Below, piece by piece: positions 34,713 to 47,300 of a stretch of DNA of 64,000 bases; position 1 is the first letter of the stretch; each line of letters begins with the position of its first letter. Both the position numbers and the translations under genes were made by a program. Origin of the DNA: Amorphophallus konjac. Lineage: Eukaryota; Streptophyta; Magnoliopsida; Alismatales; Araceae. Below the pieces are notes generated by a model, which did no database searches, was not told where the DNA came from, and saw only the letters and a program-made list of their open reading frames with translations. The stretch lies in assembly GCA_022559845.1 (NCBI GenBank), contig JAHNEJ010003546.1, positions 212,481-276,480 of the forward strand, in the 5' to 3' direction.

Positions 34713-37037
34713 TGTAACGGGCGAGTAATGTATTTTTCGAGGATCATAGGATTAAAACATATTAATTTTCTTTTTTTTCAGATTTTTAAAACCTCAAAAT
34801 TAAACACTATTAAACCCACACCCCTTTCTCTCTTCTCATTCTCACCCTTTCTCCCCCGTTTCTCTCCTCCCTCTCCTCCATCCTCCGAGCAGCCGACGAA
34901 GACCATGGACAACAAGGCGGCTGGGTGACGGTGGCGGCAAGCAGGGAGGACGGGAGCGAGGATCGTGCAGTGGAGCAGCTGCGGTTTGTTCGTGGAGGTG
35001 GAGAACTGGCCGCAAGATATTTGACGATTTCACGTGGATCCGACATTTTTGACGCGGTAAAGTTTCGTGAAAGGTAGAAGGATGGATTCCGGCCCTTCCT
35101 TTGCTATTTCTCCATGGTTTCGTGTCGAGGTGAGGCCGAGAGAGAGTTTATTTCAAATTTTGGGGGAAAACCATGCTAAGACTTGTGAGGCGGCTTTCGA
35201 TCGATCCGAGGGATGATTTGTAGTTTAAATGAGTTTTTCTGATGGTATGGATGTCGAGGAGAGTTTTCCCTGTGTTTCCCCCTCGCTTAGAGGTCAATGG
35301 GGCATGGATTGGCACCATCGGATGGTGTTCTATCTGGAATCACCCCGGAGAGGGCGACCACATCGGTGGCCACTAGGGTCTGCTGGGCGGCCAAAGGCCT
35401 AGCCACCTAGGTTTGATGGGAAGCCACCAATGTGGTCGCCTAGCTCATGTTGCCCAGGTGGGCGGCCACCACTCTGGCCGCCCATGGACAGTGCCTAGGT
35501 GGATGGCCAAGGAGTTGGCCGCCTAGCACTGGAGGGCGGCCAACCCTTTGTCCGCCTTGGAAAAATGCTCTGGTGGGCCGCCCAGCCCTGGTGGGTAGCC
35601 ATCAAGTTGGCCGCTCAATCCAGTGTGTCCCGGACACCCCCATCGATCCGGATTTGTGTTGCCGACTGTCCATGGTTGATGTGGTTCTGCGAAGGGTGTG
35701 CCCACGTGATTTCATGAGTCCACGGAGGGTCATTCCCATGCAGATGTGTATGTCCCCGGACGGTGAGTTGAATGGGCAGGCAATCGATGGTTTCTATCAT
35801 CCGGCCTTATGTGTTTATGGCTTGGCGGCATAGGGCCGTGTCGTAGCACAATTCATGTGTGCGTGTGGGTACTCCGGTGGTCTCTAGACTACGCGGTTTG
35901 GCATTTTACTGTGAGACTCGTGAGACAATTAAGCTGGTTACCATGGGCCCCATGTGCACGTAGGCGATGAGGACCTCGTCTACATTCTCGGAGTAGGTGT
36001 CAAGGACTTTGTCTACGCTAGGTCAAGCTGAGTTTGGGCTTGGGGAAAAACTGATGGCAGGACCTAGACGGGGATTTGTCTAGTATGTGCGTACACTTGG
36101 TCGGGGCTTGAGTACTGTCCTATTGGACACAGAGCATATCCCATGTCGTGGTAGTAATTTAGGACATTACCGTGTTGTTGGGTGCAAAGGCACTGACCCT
36201 AGTCAGCCCTTGTGTATGTGTGTGTCATTACCCCACTCATGGATAGGGTGTGGGCCACGCATAAGACTGGAGACACAGTATAAGACGTCAATGGATGCAT
36301 CTATCCTGGTTACTTGTGAGTTGTGATTCTTCCATCGTTTGAGTTCAAGACTTTTCCTGACAATGAGGTCGAGGTCTTCCCGACAAAGAGGTTGTGATTT
36401 TCTCGAGGGTGGAGATCGTTCTTTCCTAACCATGTAGTCTTGGTCATGATTTTCCCAGCCGAGGTGGCTGAGGTTTTCCTATTACGTGTAGTGGTAGTGT
36501 CGCCGTGATTCAGAGTGACAGATAGGCAACCACGTGATAGTGTTCCAGGTAGCTTCGCATGTTGTGTTCTACCTGTTACCTATTGTTGTAGTTGTTGTTA
36601 TTATTATTGTTGATGTGGTTTTACGAGGTGGGAATCCACAAGACTCCTATTGAGCCAATGAGATGAGGTTCACCACTTCTTCTTTTAGGTGTGGTGTTCC
36701 CGCCACAAGGTTCGAAGGTTTCGTGTGGCACCAGGTGAGATTTTTAGTCACCAGCTTACCAGAGCCGGGATATGTCCTGTGACTGTGTACGTTTCTTTTC
36801 TTGTTGACTGTACTTTTGTTGACTTAGACTATAGACTGTAATAGTTTAATTATTCAATGTAAATTTTAATTCTGTAATTTAATTAATTATGGTGATTGAA
36901 TTCTTGCATTTATCTTAAATTCTGATGCATCCCTACAACGTTAATCTAACCCTTGCGAGAACTGTGGCTCGTGGGTGGCAGGTCAAGATTCGGGTCGTGC
37001 CGATTACTTTTTGGTACTTAGATCTTGAGTCATTACA
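34713..37037 (+). repeat. 5' LTR of gypsy element C (approximate left end)
   Basis: The right end is clear: CATTACA at 37031-37037 followed two bases later by the primer site TGGTATCAGAGC (37040-37051), as in elements A and B. The left end is set at TGTAACG (34713) by comparison with the TGTAA starts of A and B and is uncertain. The LTR has a TATTAAA box near 34808, a CT-rich stretch, and a palindrome array at 35353-35615 like the ones in A, B and D. No second LTR is in the window. Confidence 0.65.
35353..35615 (+). repeat. Palindrome array in LTR C, geometry 8-6-8
   Basis: Seven imperfect palindromes of the form GGCGGCCA-N6-TGGCCGCC, each 22 bases, starting at 35353, 35386, 35419, 35461, 35502, 35535 and 35594. 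Loop length is 6 in every copy while the loop sequence changes. Confidence 0.85.
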
Positions 37038-37191
37038 GATGGTATCAGAGCGAGATTATAGTTGTGTATTAGAATTTGAGATAACGATAGTGTCCAGATA
37101 ATCCAAAGTGTCCCATACAATTGGCAGCTAGCATAGGGTATTATGTTTTATTTACCACATTGCTTTCTATGCTTGTGCTAAAAGAGTGGAG

Positions 37192-37539
37192 ATGGCAATG
37201 AGAAGGCGAACCCAACCATTATCAGAGTTGTCGGTGGGGGCTCAGGAGGAGTAGAGTAGAGCGTTATCTTCTTCAGGGGTAGTGGCCCTGAGTGCGCCGA
37301 GCCAGGCCGAGTTCTTTGCGAGCATGTACCAATTTTATGTGCAACACCAGGGTCAGGAAGCTGGCGAGGGCAGCTCATCGCAAGGTTACTGTGGGTGCGC
37401 TCTAAGGGAATTCATGCACTTTCAGCCACCCCAGTTTGAGGGTTAGCGAGATCCAGATGCGGCAAGGTCATGGATTGATGTTGTGGAGTGAGTATTCCAG
37501 TCGACAGAGTGTGCTGATGATGAGAGAGTCCAGTTGTCC
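37192..37539 (+). pseudogene. gag: Truncated gag of gypsy element C
   Basis: The frame from the ATG at 37192 gives a Ty3/gypsy Gag N-terminus: QAEFFASMYQFY, then FMHFQPPQFEG, then DPDAARSWIDVVE. This parallels element B Gag ([11 protein letters not shown] and [13 protein letters not shown]). It contains three in-frame stops (TAG, TAG, TGA) and breaks off at about 37539, where unrelated DNA begins. Each stop is one C-to-T change from a sense codon. Confidence 0.85.
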
Positions 37540-37972
37540 CCAGGCGAATGGCAAACAAGAGGGGAGGGGTGAATTGATTGACTAATTTTTTTTTCTTGGA
37601 ACGAAGAACCTTACATAGGTAAATTTAAACCCCCAACTAGATACTCTCCCTCACAAGGCACATGAACTCACACGAGGATGTGGAAATAGGATGGAATGTG
37701 CATCCACTAAGTGATAGCAATATAACGCTTAACTCCCACGGAGAGCCCACTCGACAAACAAACGGCGCAAGCAAAACAATCTCAGCGGACGTAAGATTTT
37801 TAGGTGGTTCGGGTTCACATCAGTGCCCCCTACGTCCACCCCTCACCAAACCATGTGAGAATTCCACTATCTTATAAACACCCTACAAGACAGTACACAT
37901 AGAGCCACGCTCCATCACACACGCAGGCAAACACCTGCACACACGGGGTACAACCCCCAAACACACACGCAG
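37540..37972. other. Unclassified repeat-like segment, left of LARD A
   Basis: Starts AGGCGAATGGCAAACAAGAGG, replacing gag of element C. It was continuous with 47682-47875 before element A inserted, since A has a perfect target duplication. No coding capacity is seen. The style (GGTGAATTG, AGGTGGTTCGGG) is that of a plant retrotransposon non-coding region. Confidence 0.4.
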
Positions 37973-40900
37973 TGTAATGCCCCGGGTTTTTCGGATCTGG
38001 ATCCGTGGGTTTCGGATCGCCTTTCCATGTGTTTCGGATTTGAGTCCGATCGAGCTTCGGACTATTTTTATCAGATTGTCGAACCCACTGATGGTGTGCC
38101 TGTGAGTTTCCTTGGGTCCATGGTGTTGTGAGAAGCACGCCGGTAATTTTCTGTAATTTTCGGAGCACCTTTGTGGGTCCCGAGTTGCGTTTTGGATTTT
38201 ACGCGTGTTTTCCGTCTGTCGGACCTTCGGAACCCCGTACAGGGTGAACCGTTGCGTTCTCCGACGCCGGGACCTTACCACGGTGATCAGCGTGTTCCAA
38301 GGATCGCGGGGGTGTATTTTTCTATTTTTTGATATTTTCTGAAATTTCTGGATTTTCTATATAAACCCCCTCCCTTTTTCTCTCTCCCCATCTCTCATTT
38401 CTCACCCTCTCTCCCTCTCTCTTCTCTCACACCCTCTTTCTCCCCTCTCTTCTCCGGCGGCCGACGGAGCGAGGCGGGGGTGAGGCGGAGGCGGCGCGGG
38501 CGAGGATGGGCAAGGATCGAGGTGGTGGAGGCACGTGGGAGCTCATGGCGCGGTCGCGAGCCGACGAGGGTTTCGCGGCGTTTTCTTCGCGGATCGGCGT
38601 CCACGGCGCGTCAAATCTTCGGTGGAGGTAGGGAGATGGACCCCCAGCTCGTGCTTTCCCTTTCCCGCAAGTTTTGTAGGTCGTGGTGAGCGGAGTGGGC
38701 GTATTTGAGATTTTTGAGGTAAAATCATGTTTTGGGGAGAGTTCGCCCGATCTATGAATTTGAGCCGCGATTCGGCGTTTAGAATCATGTTAGGGGTCCC
38801 CAAGGGGCTTCCCCCTTGATTTCACCCTCTCTCATGGAGGTATGGGGGTGTGGTTGCCATTTTTGGGTGTAGTTCGTCGTCCCAGTGACCGCCACAGTGT
38901 GTAACGCGTCTGGGCAGGTGCGTTACGTTCCCTTTGTTTTGGGTATTGGCGTTCGTGGGCCTGACAGTCCCACGATAGACAGCCACAGGGCTGTGACGCC
39001 CTCATGCTAAACTGTTACGGTGGTTCCGACCGTGGTTTATAACCGTTGGGGGTCATAGACACCTGACGCACCCAGAGTGGGGCGTCAGGGTAGTGTGACG
39101 CCCCTGGGCAGGAGCGTTAGAGTTAACGCATCCACCCCTCTCCCTAATGCACTTGGGTAGGTGCGTTAGAGAGCGTGACGCACCGAGCGGCATGCGTCAT
39201 GGCTTGTGTAGCTCCTTGGCCTAACGCATCGGCGTCGGTCCGTTAGGTGACGTAACGCACCTGGAGGAGCGCGTTACGTTCATTTTTCACTCGTGCCCTG
39301 ACGCACCTGTTTAGGTCCGTCAGGTGCTGTGACGCTCCAGCGTGGGCGCGTTACAGTTCGTTTCACACCGAGTGTCTGACGCTCCTGAGTTGGACCGTCA
39401 GGGTGCTGTGACGGCCTAGCCTTAGACCGTTACATCTGTGACGGCCCAAAGGTAGACCGCCAGGCACTGTGTTATGCCGAAGTGCTTCTTCATGCTTGCT
39501 GCGATTGTTTCGCGTTGTGTAGGTCCCTAGTCGACCCGGTTGCGACCCAGTGGTCGACTTGAGGTCTTATGAATGCCCCAGACACCCGTGGGATTCTGTG
39601 TCCGTGTTTTGAGGGTGTCGGGAGGACCGTGCTACCTCGTTTAGCATGCCAATGCGTTTGAGAGTCCGTGTGACTCCTCGTGTGCCGGGCTTTTGTGTTG
39701 CGCTTTACCGAGTCACTGTGTATCGGTGTGTGTACGGTGGGGTCTCCCCCGCATGCCGTGAGTTTTCCTGGAAGATGATTCCCGAGTGGGCCATGTGTTT
39801 GGCCTTGGACTGCGAGTCCAATTATCGGCGTGGCAGCTTGTGCGTTGCCCTGGGAATCATGTTTCTGCCCTTTCCATGTGGGCCATGTGTGTGGCCTCGG
39901 ACTGCGAGTCCAGTTATTCAGCCTAGAGCTGGAGGTTTCCCATTGTTCCCTGAGAGTGGGATTCGGTTTGGCGACCTGTGAGCTACCTTGGGAACTGTAC
40001 TTCTGCATTTTTTGTGGACTGTGAGTCCCGTTTCTTCTCCGACTGTGGTCACCGTGCGACGGTGCTAGTACGTGGGATGGTCCTCGTACTTCATCGGATT
40101 CGGACGTTATTTTCCGTTGACTTGAGAGTCTACTCCTTCAGTGACCCTCCACTAGTCGTAGCCTGCCTGCACGTGAGTGGACCCACCAGGGAGTGGTGGA
40201 GAGGCTACCCTGAGGACGGTTTTTAGACTGGTTTCCGTCGGGCCCCTTGTCGGTAGCCAGAGTCCGGCTCCAGGGGAAAACCAGTTAGAGGCCAGACCTA
40301 GGACGCATGGTCTGTGTGTGCACACGTGGTTGGGGGCGGTTGGACCCACGTCGACGGACGTGACCCCAGCTAGTCACTTGCTTTGCGGTTACTTGTTCGG
40401 TATATGTGCCTCTGGTAGGCGCTACCACGTTAGGCAGTTCACCTGCGGTGCAGTGTAAGTCGTCGGGGGATGCTACCAGCTGTGCTTCTTGTGAGAGGTA
40501 CTCCTGTCGAGTCGGGAGTGATAGACTGTCAATCTTGTGACTTCGACCTTCGGTTTTTGGTCATGTTGACCGTTGAGTTTCGGTTGTCTCGCCGTGGCGC
40601 GTGTGTCGGTGTTCGTGCCGTGAGGCTAGTGCTAGTAGTTTTACAGAGGTTGCGTCTTGTTGTGCGGTACCCGCGACCGGATGGTCGGGGTTGCACCTTG
40701 GACAGCGTGTCCAGGTTGACCGTGTCCTGGGAGACAGGCCTCTACGGCGCGGTTGCCGTTGGTTTTTACTTCGCTAGGTGGTACTAGTGTGGTTCGGTAG
40801 CCCCCGACCGTGAGATCGGGGTGTGTTTCGGGTACAGTAGGAGTAGCTGTAGTGCCGAGTTTTGACCGGCCACCGGTTCGCTATTCCTGCTGTAGTTGTA

Positions 40901-41305
40901 GCTTTCCTTTCCACTACCACCGTCGTTTCCGGTTGGGGTTCCGCAGGATCCCTGTTGAGTCTCTGTTTTGGAGACTCATTCCCTGCTTTTCAGGTGTGGC
41001 GGTTCTTCCTCGAGGTTCGAGGGTGCGGTGCGGAGGTTCTCAGTTGCCAGCTCACCGGGCCGAGTGTTCACTTGGCATGTGGTACATTTTACTGCTTTAG
41101 ACTGTACTTTCTGTTGGACTAGACTCTGTTGTAGCTGTAGTTGTTTATTTATTTCTGTTAATTGTAGAGTTGTCCTGCTTTATTTCCTATTTCTTTGTGC
41201 CTCCACACTCCTTTTAGCCCTTCCGAGCCCTCCCGACTCGTGGGCGGTGGTTCGAGTCTCGGGTTATCGGGTCTTTCCCGGTAATCGAATTCTCGGGTCA
41301 TTACA
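37973..41305 (+). repeat. 5' LTR of element A (3.3 kb)
   Basis: Contains a TATATAAA box at 38358-38365, a CT-rich stretch after it (presumed transcript start), the palindrome array at 38901-39463, then about 1.8 kb of GC-moderate DNA without a conserved frame, and a terminal CGGGTTATCGGGTCTTTCCC block also seen in element B. Confidence 0.93.
38901..39463 (+). repeat. Palindrome array in 5' LTR of A, geometry 7-12-7
   Basis: Fourteen imperfect palindromes of exactly 26 bases: 7-base arm, 12-base spacer, 7-base arm, for example GTAACGC-N12-GCGTTAC and CTGACGC-N12-GCGTCAG. Starts are 38901, 38961, 38993, 39063, 39095, 39144, 39175, 39221, 39252, 39298, 39329, 39376, 39408 and 39438. From 38961 on they are paired: a copy starting CT, then 4-6 bases, then one starting GT, then usually about 20 bases. 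The pair period from 39063 is 77-81. Confidence 0.95.
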
Positions 41306-44300
41306 CCTGGTATCAGAGCGGTGGTTGCGGATGTACATGGGAATTCAAAATATTACAGTGATCAGAGTCCATAAGGTCCAGTACAGTTGGCAGCTGTCTT
41401 AGGGTTTTGTGTTCGCTTTCCGCCTAGTTTCTCGCTTGAGAGCTTGAGTGCGCTGTGCGGCGCTGTGAAGGTGGTTGCTGTCCGCGGCTTTCATGCCAGC
41501 ATGGGGTCTACAGATTGAGGTCAAGAGCCTTCTCCCTCATCGGTGGTGGTCCCAGTTGTGTTGCGTTGGACAGAGGTTGCTGGCAGGCGTGAACTCGCGG
41601 TGCTGTGTTCGAGGAACCTGCAGCGTGGTCAGGTGGCTGGAGAGGATTGTTTGTGGTTAAGTGGCTGTGAGCGTGCTCTGAGGGAGCTGTTGTCGAGTTT
41701 GGCCACTTTAGCTTGAGGTCTATCCAGCCCCTGAGGTGTTCAGGTCGTAGTTTAAGGTGGCGGAACGAGTGTTCTGATCGAGAAGTATGCTCGGGTGAGC
41801 GGAGGATCTTCTTGGTGAGCTGCTATCTCGTTGAGCCTGGTGTTCTTGTCGTGCTCTGTGGCGTCAGAAATGACGTGTTGGTCCCGATTGTTCTGCGGAT
41901 TTTGAGGCAGGATTGGGCTGTGGTGTCCTAGTAAGTCTTGCTCCTGCGCTCTTGTGTGCGAATGGGTGTGTTCGTTTTGGTTTTGGTCTGAGATGTGAAG
42001 GTTCCGTGGTGAGTTTCGGGACTCGAGGATGAGCGTTGATGGTTGTCGTTATGGCTCGTGTTGCGGCTCTTGACGTGGCGTGTTGCAGTTTGAGGAATTG
42101 CACCGGTGGTGCATTGGGAGATGTTGTGATTGTGGTCCGACATGACACTCGTCGAGTGTGTCGGAGGCGCTGACCTGACGTGGTGATAGTTTTCTCGGTG
42201 TTAGAAGGTGCTGTTATCAGCGTGCGCGAGATTCGAGGTCGGGTCGAGCGCGGAGTTCTTCCGTTGGTCGGAAGTGTGTTGGTTTCTCCTTTGGCTGGAG
42301 AGATTGTGTTTGTCTTAAGTTTGCCATCTTGCCTTATGTGTTCGGATTGGTTGGCCTTGTGTGCCATGAAGTCCGTGCAAGACGTGCTCCTTGTCTTGGC
42401 AAGGTGGTTGCCTGTGAGAAGTTGTGCCCATTCCCTTGTCATGTGAGGGTGTGTTGGCGCTTTTCCGAAAGGACGAGTGCCGGTTGGGCGGTGTTTCCGA
42501 GAATTTGTGACTGTGCACATGGATCAGAGTGACGCAGCAGAAGCGTGGTGGGCTTGTGACCCACTGGTTCAGGATCGTAGAGTCGGTTGCTACGGGCGGA
42601 TTCCTGAGTTTGCGTTGAGCATTGGAGGATTGGTTCCTCTGTGTGAAACGTGTTGTTGTCGTGCCGTTGCTTGAGGTATCGGGGTTCTTGGCACTGGCAG
42701 GATGGAGTGTTGGGGAATGTGCGGGCTAGTGTGCCGCATGAGTACCCTGTTCATGTGATGGAAGCCGGGTCAGGCGTCGGTGTTAGACCCGGATGGGGTT
42801 GTTGAGGATGTCGCCTGACGGAGGTCGAGGACGTGATGGTCAGAGTTGGTGGCTTGGGCCCGACTTGTGTTAAAGTTGCGTCCTCGAATGAGATCGTCTT
42901 TGGATAAGTGATCTCTGATAGATTATGAGGTCCCTGTCTGTGGCTTTCAGTGGCTGGTGAGCCTTAACAGTGTCATCAACCGTGGCAGCGTCGGTTGGTT
43001 ATGGTCGTGTCGGATTGCGACGGTGGGGACCCAACTGTGATGGAATTTGTGCCGTTTGAGGACCCAGAGTGCATTGGTCGTGGTGTCGGTGACCTGGTTG
43101 CTATGATTTTGGATGGCACCTTTCTCCCCTAGAGATGTGTGCCATGCATTGTTCAAGTGGTGTCCCGTGGCTCTATGGTGAGGGCGTAATCGGGGTTGGC
43201 AGGTGTCCACTTGGATGAATTGAGTCGAGGGATGTGATGAGACAAGACAGGGGAGTGACGCCTGTGCGTGGAGGTCCTTGACGGGACGATGGTGTCGCAA
43301 TGGTTATCCCTAGTTTGGTGACCAGCATGGGATGGTTCCCTTGTAAGTCTGAGTCTAGTGAGATGATGACTAAAGACACCAGGACCTTGTCATTTGGTTT
43401 CATCGTGCTCCCCGAGAGGGTCGAGTTGGCGCGATGATTGAGATCGGATGCGGAGTTTGAGAGGAGTGTGGCTTGAGATGTGGTATCGGTCTGTGCATGA
43501 GTCAACGGATGGCTTTCTGAGGTTTGGAATGTTCCCTTCGGATCTGGTGGAGGACCAGAAAAGAAGGAAGAACCTGAGCAAGTGGAGGTTTCCCGTTGAC
43601 GTGTATCTGGCGACCAGTGGATGGTCTTTTCACATACAGAAGATGCTAGTTGTCGGGGCTCGAGCGTGGCGAGTGCCGTGCGCCAGCGAGGCCTTGGGTG
43701 GCAGATTTTGAGGCGTGCCTTTCCGGACGGGATCTGGGCTTTGTCGAAGTTTGTCTTCTGACAGAGTTGGCATAGTGATATGTCTGGCTGTCAGCTTGCC
43801 AAGTGTGAGGTGGTTCTTGGTGCTGAGCCGATGTTCTAGTTGCGGTCTGTTGAGATGGTTGCTTAAGCTGGTGGAGGCTCTGTATTGGTTGTTCCCTTGA
43901 GAAGGGCGTACGACCTGTCAGCTGGTTGTGAAGCTGATGTGTAATTTGTCTGCCGACCATTGGATAGATCGGTAGCTGTTTCTCGTGTGAGGGTTGTGTC
44001 TCCTCGGTGAGTGAGATGGTGGCAGCGGTGCCATGATTGGTTTTCGTGGTGTCTGAGGTGACGCCGGACTGCATTTGTTGGTGTGCCTGCTCTGATGGCC
44101 AGTGTGTGTGGCGCACGGAGCGAGGTGTCGTTTGTAATTGTAAGTGTGGCTGTGTCCCTCAGGTCCGGAGCTTTTCATGAGAATCGAGGTTTTCTGTGCT
44201 GGGGCTCTGACAGCGTTGTCAGTTGGTTCAGTGTTCTTCCCCTGTGACTTCGGGCTAGGTCCTGAATTTCGAGGATGAAATTTCTTTAAGGGGGCAGGGT
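41306..44300 (+). other. Non-coding interior of LARD A
   Basis: About 3.0 kb of GT-rich DNA between primer site and purine tract. No frame matches Gag, protease, reverse transcriptase or integrase. The longest frames (218 and 156 codons, minus strand) have no domain. The end GAATTTCGAGGATGAAATTTC resembles the matching position in element B. Confidence 0.8.
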
Positions 44301-47300
44301 TGTAATGCCCCGGGTTTTTTGGATCTGGATCCGTGGGTTTCGGATCGCCTTTCCGTGTGTTTTAGATTTGAGTCCGATCGAGCTTCGGACTATTTTTAAC
44401 AGATTGTCGAACGCACTGATGGTGTGTCCGTGAGTTTCCTTGGGTCCGTGGTGTTGTGAGAAGCACACCGGTAATTTTCTGTAATTTTCGGAACACCTTT
44501 GTGGGTCCCGGGTTGCGTTTTGGGTTTTACGCGTATTTTCCGTCTGTCGGACCTTTGGAACCCCGTACAGGGTGAACCTTTGCGTTCTCCGACGCCGGGA
44601 CGTTACCACGGTGATCAGCGTGTTCCAAGGATCGCGGGGGTGTATTTTTCTATTTTTTGGTATTTTCCAAAATTTCCGGATTTTCTATATAAACCCCCTC
44701 CCTTTTTCTCTCTCCCCATCTCTCATTTCTCACCCTCTCTCCCTCTCTCTTCTCTCACACCCTCTTTCTCCCCTCTCTTCTCCGACGGCCGACGGAGCGA
44801 GGCAGGGGTGAGGCGGAGGTGGCGCGGGGAGGACACGGGCGAGGATGGGAGAGGATCGAGGCGGTGGAGGCGCGTGGGAGCTCGTGGCATGGTCGGGAGC
44901 CGACGAGGGTTTAGCGGCGTTTTCTTCGCGGATCGGCGTCCACGGCGCGTCGAATCTTCGGTGGAGGTAGGGAGATGGACCCCTAGCTTGTGCTTTCCCT
45001 TTCCCGCAAGTTTTGTAGGCCGTGGTGAGCCGAGCGGGCGTATTTGAGATTTTTGGGGTAAAATCATGTTTTGGGGAGAGTTCGCCCGATCTATGGATTT
45101 GAGCCGCGATTCGACGTTTTGATGGCTTAGAATAATGTTAGGGGTCCCCAGGGGGCTTCCCCCTTGATTTCACCCTCTCTCATGGAGGTATGGGGGCGTG
45201 GTTGCCATTTTTGGGTGTAGTTCGCCGTTTCACCACCGGGACGCTATGGCGGTCGTCCCAGTGACCGCCACAGTGTGTAACGCGCCTAGGCAGGTGCGTT
45301 ACGTTCCCTTCGTTTTGGGTATTGACATTCGTGGGCCTGACGGTCCCACGATAGACCGCCACAGGGCTGTGACGCCCTCATGCTAGACCGTTACGGTTGT
45401 TCCGACCGTGGTTTATAACCGTTGGGGGTCATAGACACCGGACGCACCCAGAGTGGGGCGTCAGGGTAGTGTGACGCCCTTGGGCAGGAGCGTTAGAGTT
45501 AACGCATCCACCCCTCTCCCTAACGCACTTGGGTGGACGCATTAGAGAGCGTGACGCACCGAGCGGCATGTGTCACGGCTTGTGTAGCTCCTTGGCCTAA
45601 CGCACCGGCGTCGGTCCGTTAGGTGACGTAACGCCTCTGGAGGAGCGCATTACGTTCAGTTTTCACTCGTGCCCTGACGCACCTGTTTAGGTCCGTCAGG
45701 TGCTGTGACGCACCAGCGTGGGCGCGTTACAGTTGGTTTCACACCGAGTGTCTGACGCTCCTGAGTTGGACCGTCAGGGTGCTGTGACGGCCTAGCCTTG
45801 GACCGTTACATCTGTGACGGCCCAAAGGTAGACCGCCAGGCACTGTGTTATGCCGAAGTGGTTCTTCGTGTTTGCTGCGATCGTTTCACGTTGTGTAGGT
45901 CCCCAGTCGACCCGGTTATGACCCAGTGGTCGACTTGCGGTCTTGTGAATGCCCCAGACACCCATGGGATTCTGTGTCCGTGTTTTGAGGGTGTCAGGAG
46001 GACCGTGCTACCTCGTTTAGTGTGCCCATGGGTTTGGGAGTCTGGATGACTCCTCATGTGCCGGACTTTTATGTTGTGCTTGACCGAGTCACCGGGTATC
46101 GGTGTGTGTGCGGTGGGGTCTCCCCCGCATGCCGTGAGTTTTCCTGGAAGATGATTCCCGAGTGGGCCATGTGTTTGGCCTTGAACTGCGAGTCCAGTTA
46201 TCGGCGTGACAGCTTGTGCGTTGCCCTGGGAATCGTGCTTCTACGTTTTCCGTGTGGGCCATTTGTGTGGCCTCGGACCATAAGTCCAGTTGTCCAGCCT
46301 AGAGCTGGAGGTTTCCCGTTGTTCCCTGAGAGTGGGATTCAGTTTGGCGTCCTGTGAGTTGCCTTAGGAACCATACTTCTGCATTTTTTGTGGACTGTGA
46401 GTCCCGTTTCTTCTCCGACTGTGATCACCGTGCGACGGTGCTGGTACGTGGGACGGTCCCCGTACTTCGTCGGATTCGGACGTTATTTTCTGTTGACTTG
46501 AGAGTCTACTCCTTCAGTGACCCTCCACTAGTCGTAGCCTGCCTACACGCGAGTGGACCCACCAGGGAGTGGTGGAGAGGCTACCCTGAGGACGGTTTTT
46601 AGACTGGTTTCCGTCGGGCCCCTCGTCGGTAGCCAGAGTCCGGCTCGAGGGGAAAACCAGTTAGAGGCCAGACCTAGGATGCATGGTCTGTGTGTGCACA
46701 CATGGTTGGGGGTGGTTGGACTAACGTCGACGGACGTTACCCCAGCTAGTCACTTGCTTTGCGGTTACTTGTTCGGTGTCCGTGCCTCTGGTAGGCGCTA
46801 CCACGTCAGGCAGTTCACCTGCGGTGCGGTGTAAGTCGTCAGGGGACGCTACAGGCTGTGCTTCTTGTGGGAGGTACTCCTGTCGAGTCAGGAGTGACAG
46901 ACTGTCAGTCTTGTGACTTCAACCTTCGGGTTTTGGTCGTGTTGACCGTTGAGTTTTGGTTGTCTCGCCGTGGCGCGTGTGTTGGTGTTCGTGCCGTGAG
47001 GCTAGTGCTAGTAGTTTTACCGAGGTTGCATCTAGTTGTGCGGTACCCGCGACTGGATGGTCGGGGTTGCACCTTGGACAGCGTGTCCAGGTTGGCCATG
47101 TCTTTAGAGACAGGCCTCTATGACGCGGTTGCTGTGGGTTTTTACTTCGCTAAGTGGTACTAGTGTGGTTTGGTAGCCCCCGACAGTGAGATCGGGGTGT
47201 GTTTCGGGTACAGTAGGAGTAGCTGTAGTGCCGAATTTTGACCGGCCACCGGTTCGATGTTCCTGCTGTAGTTGTAGCTTTCCTTTCCGCTACCACCGTC

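Noticed and set aside
38901..39463. CRISPR-like array
   Set aside because: Regular short palindromes with variable spacers look superficially similar, but the spacers lie inside the palindromes, repeats are degenerate, and the setting is a plant LTR.
41864..42520. Minus-strand frame of 218 codons in LARD A
   Set aside because: No known domain, wrong strand for the element, and Thr/Arg-rich composition expected from GT-rich DNA.
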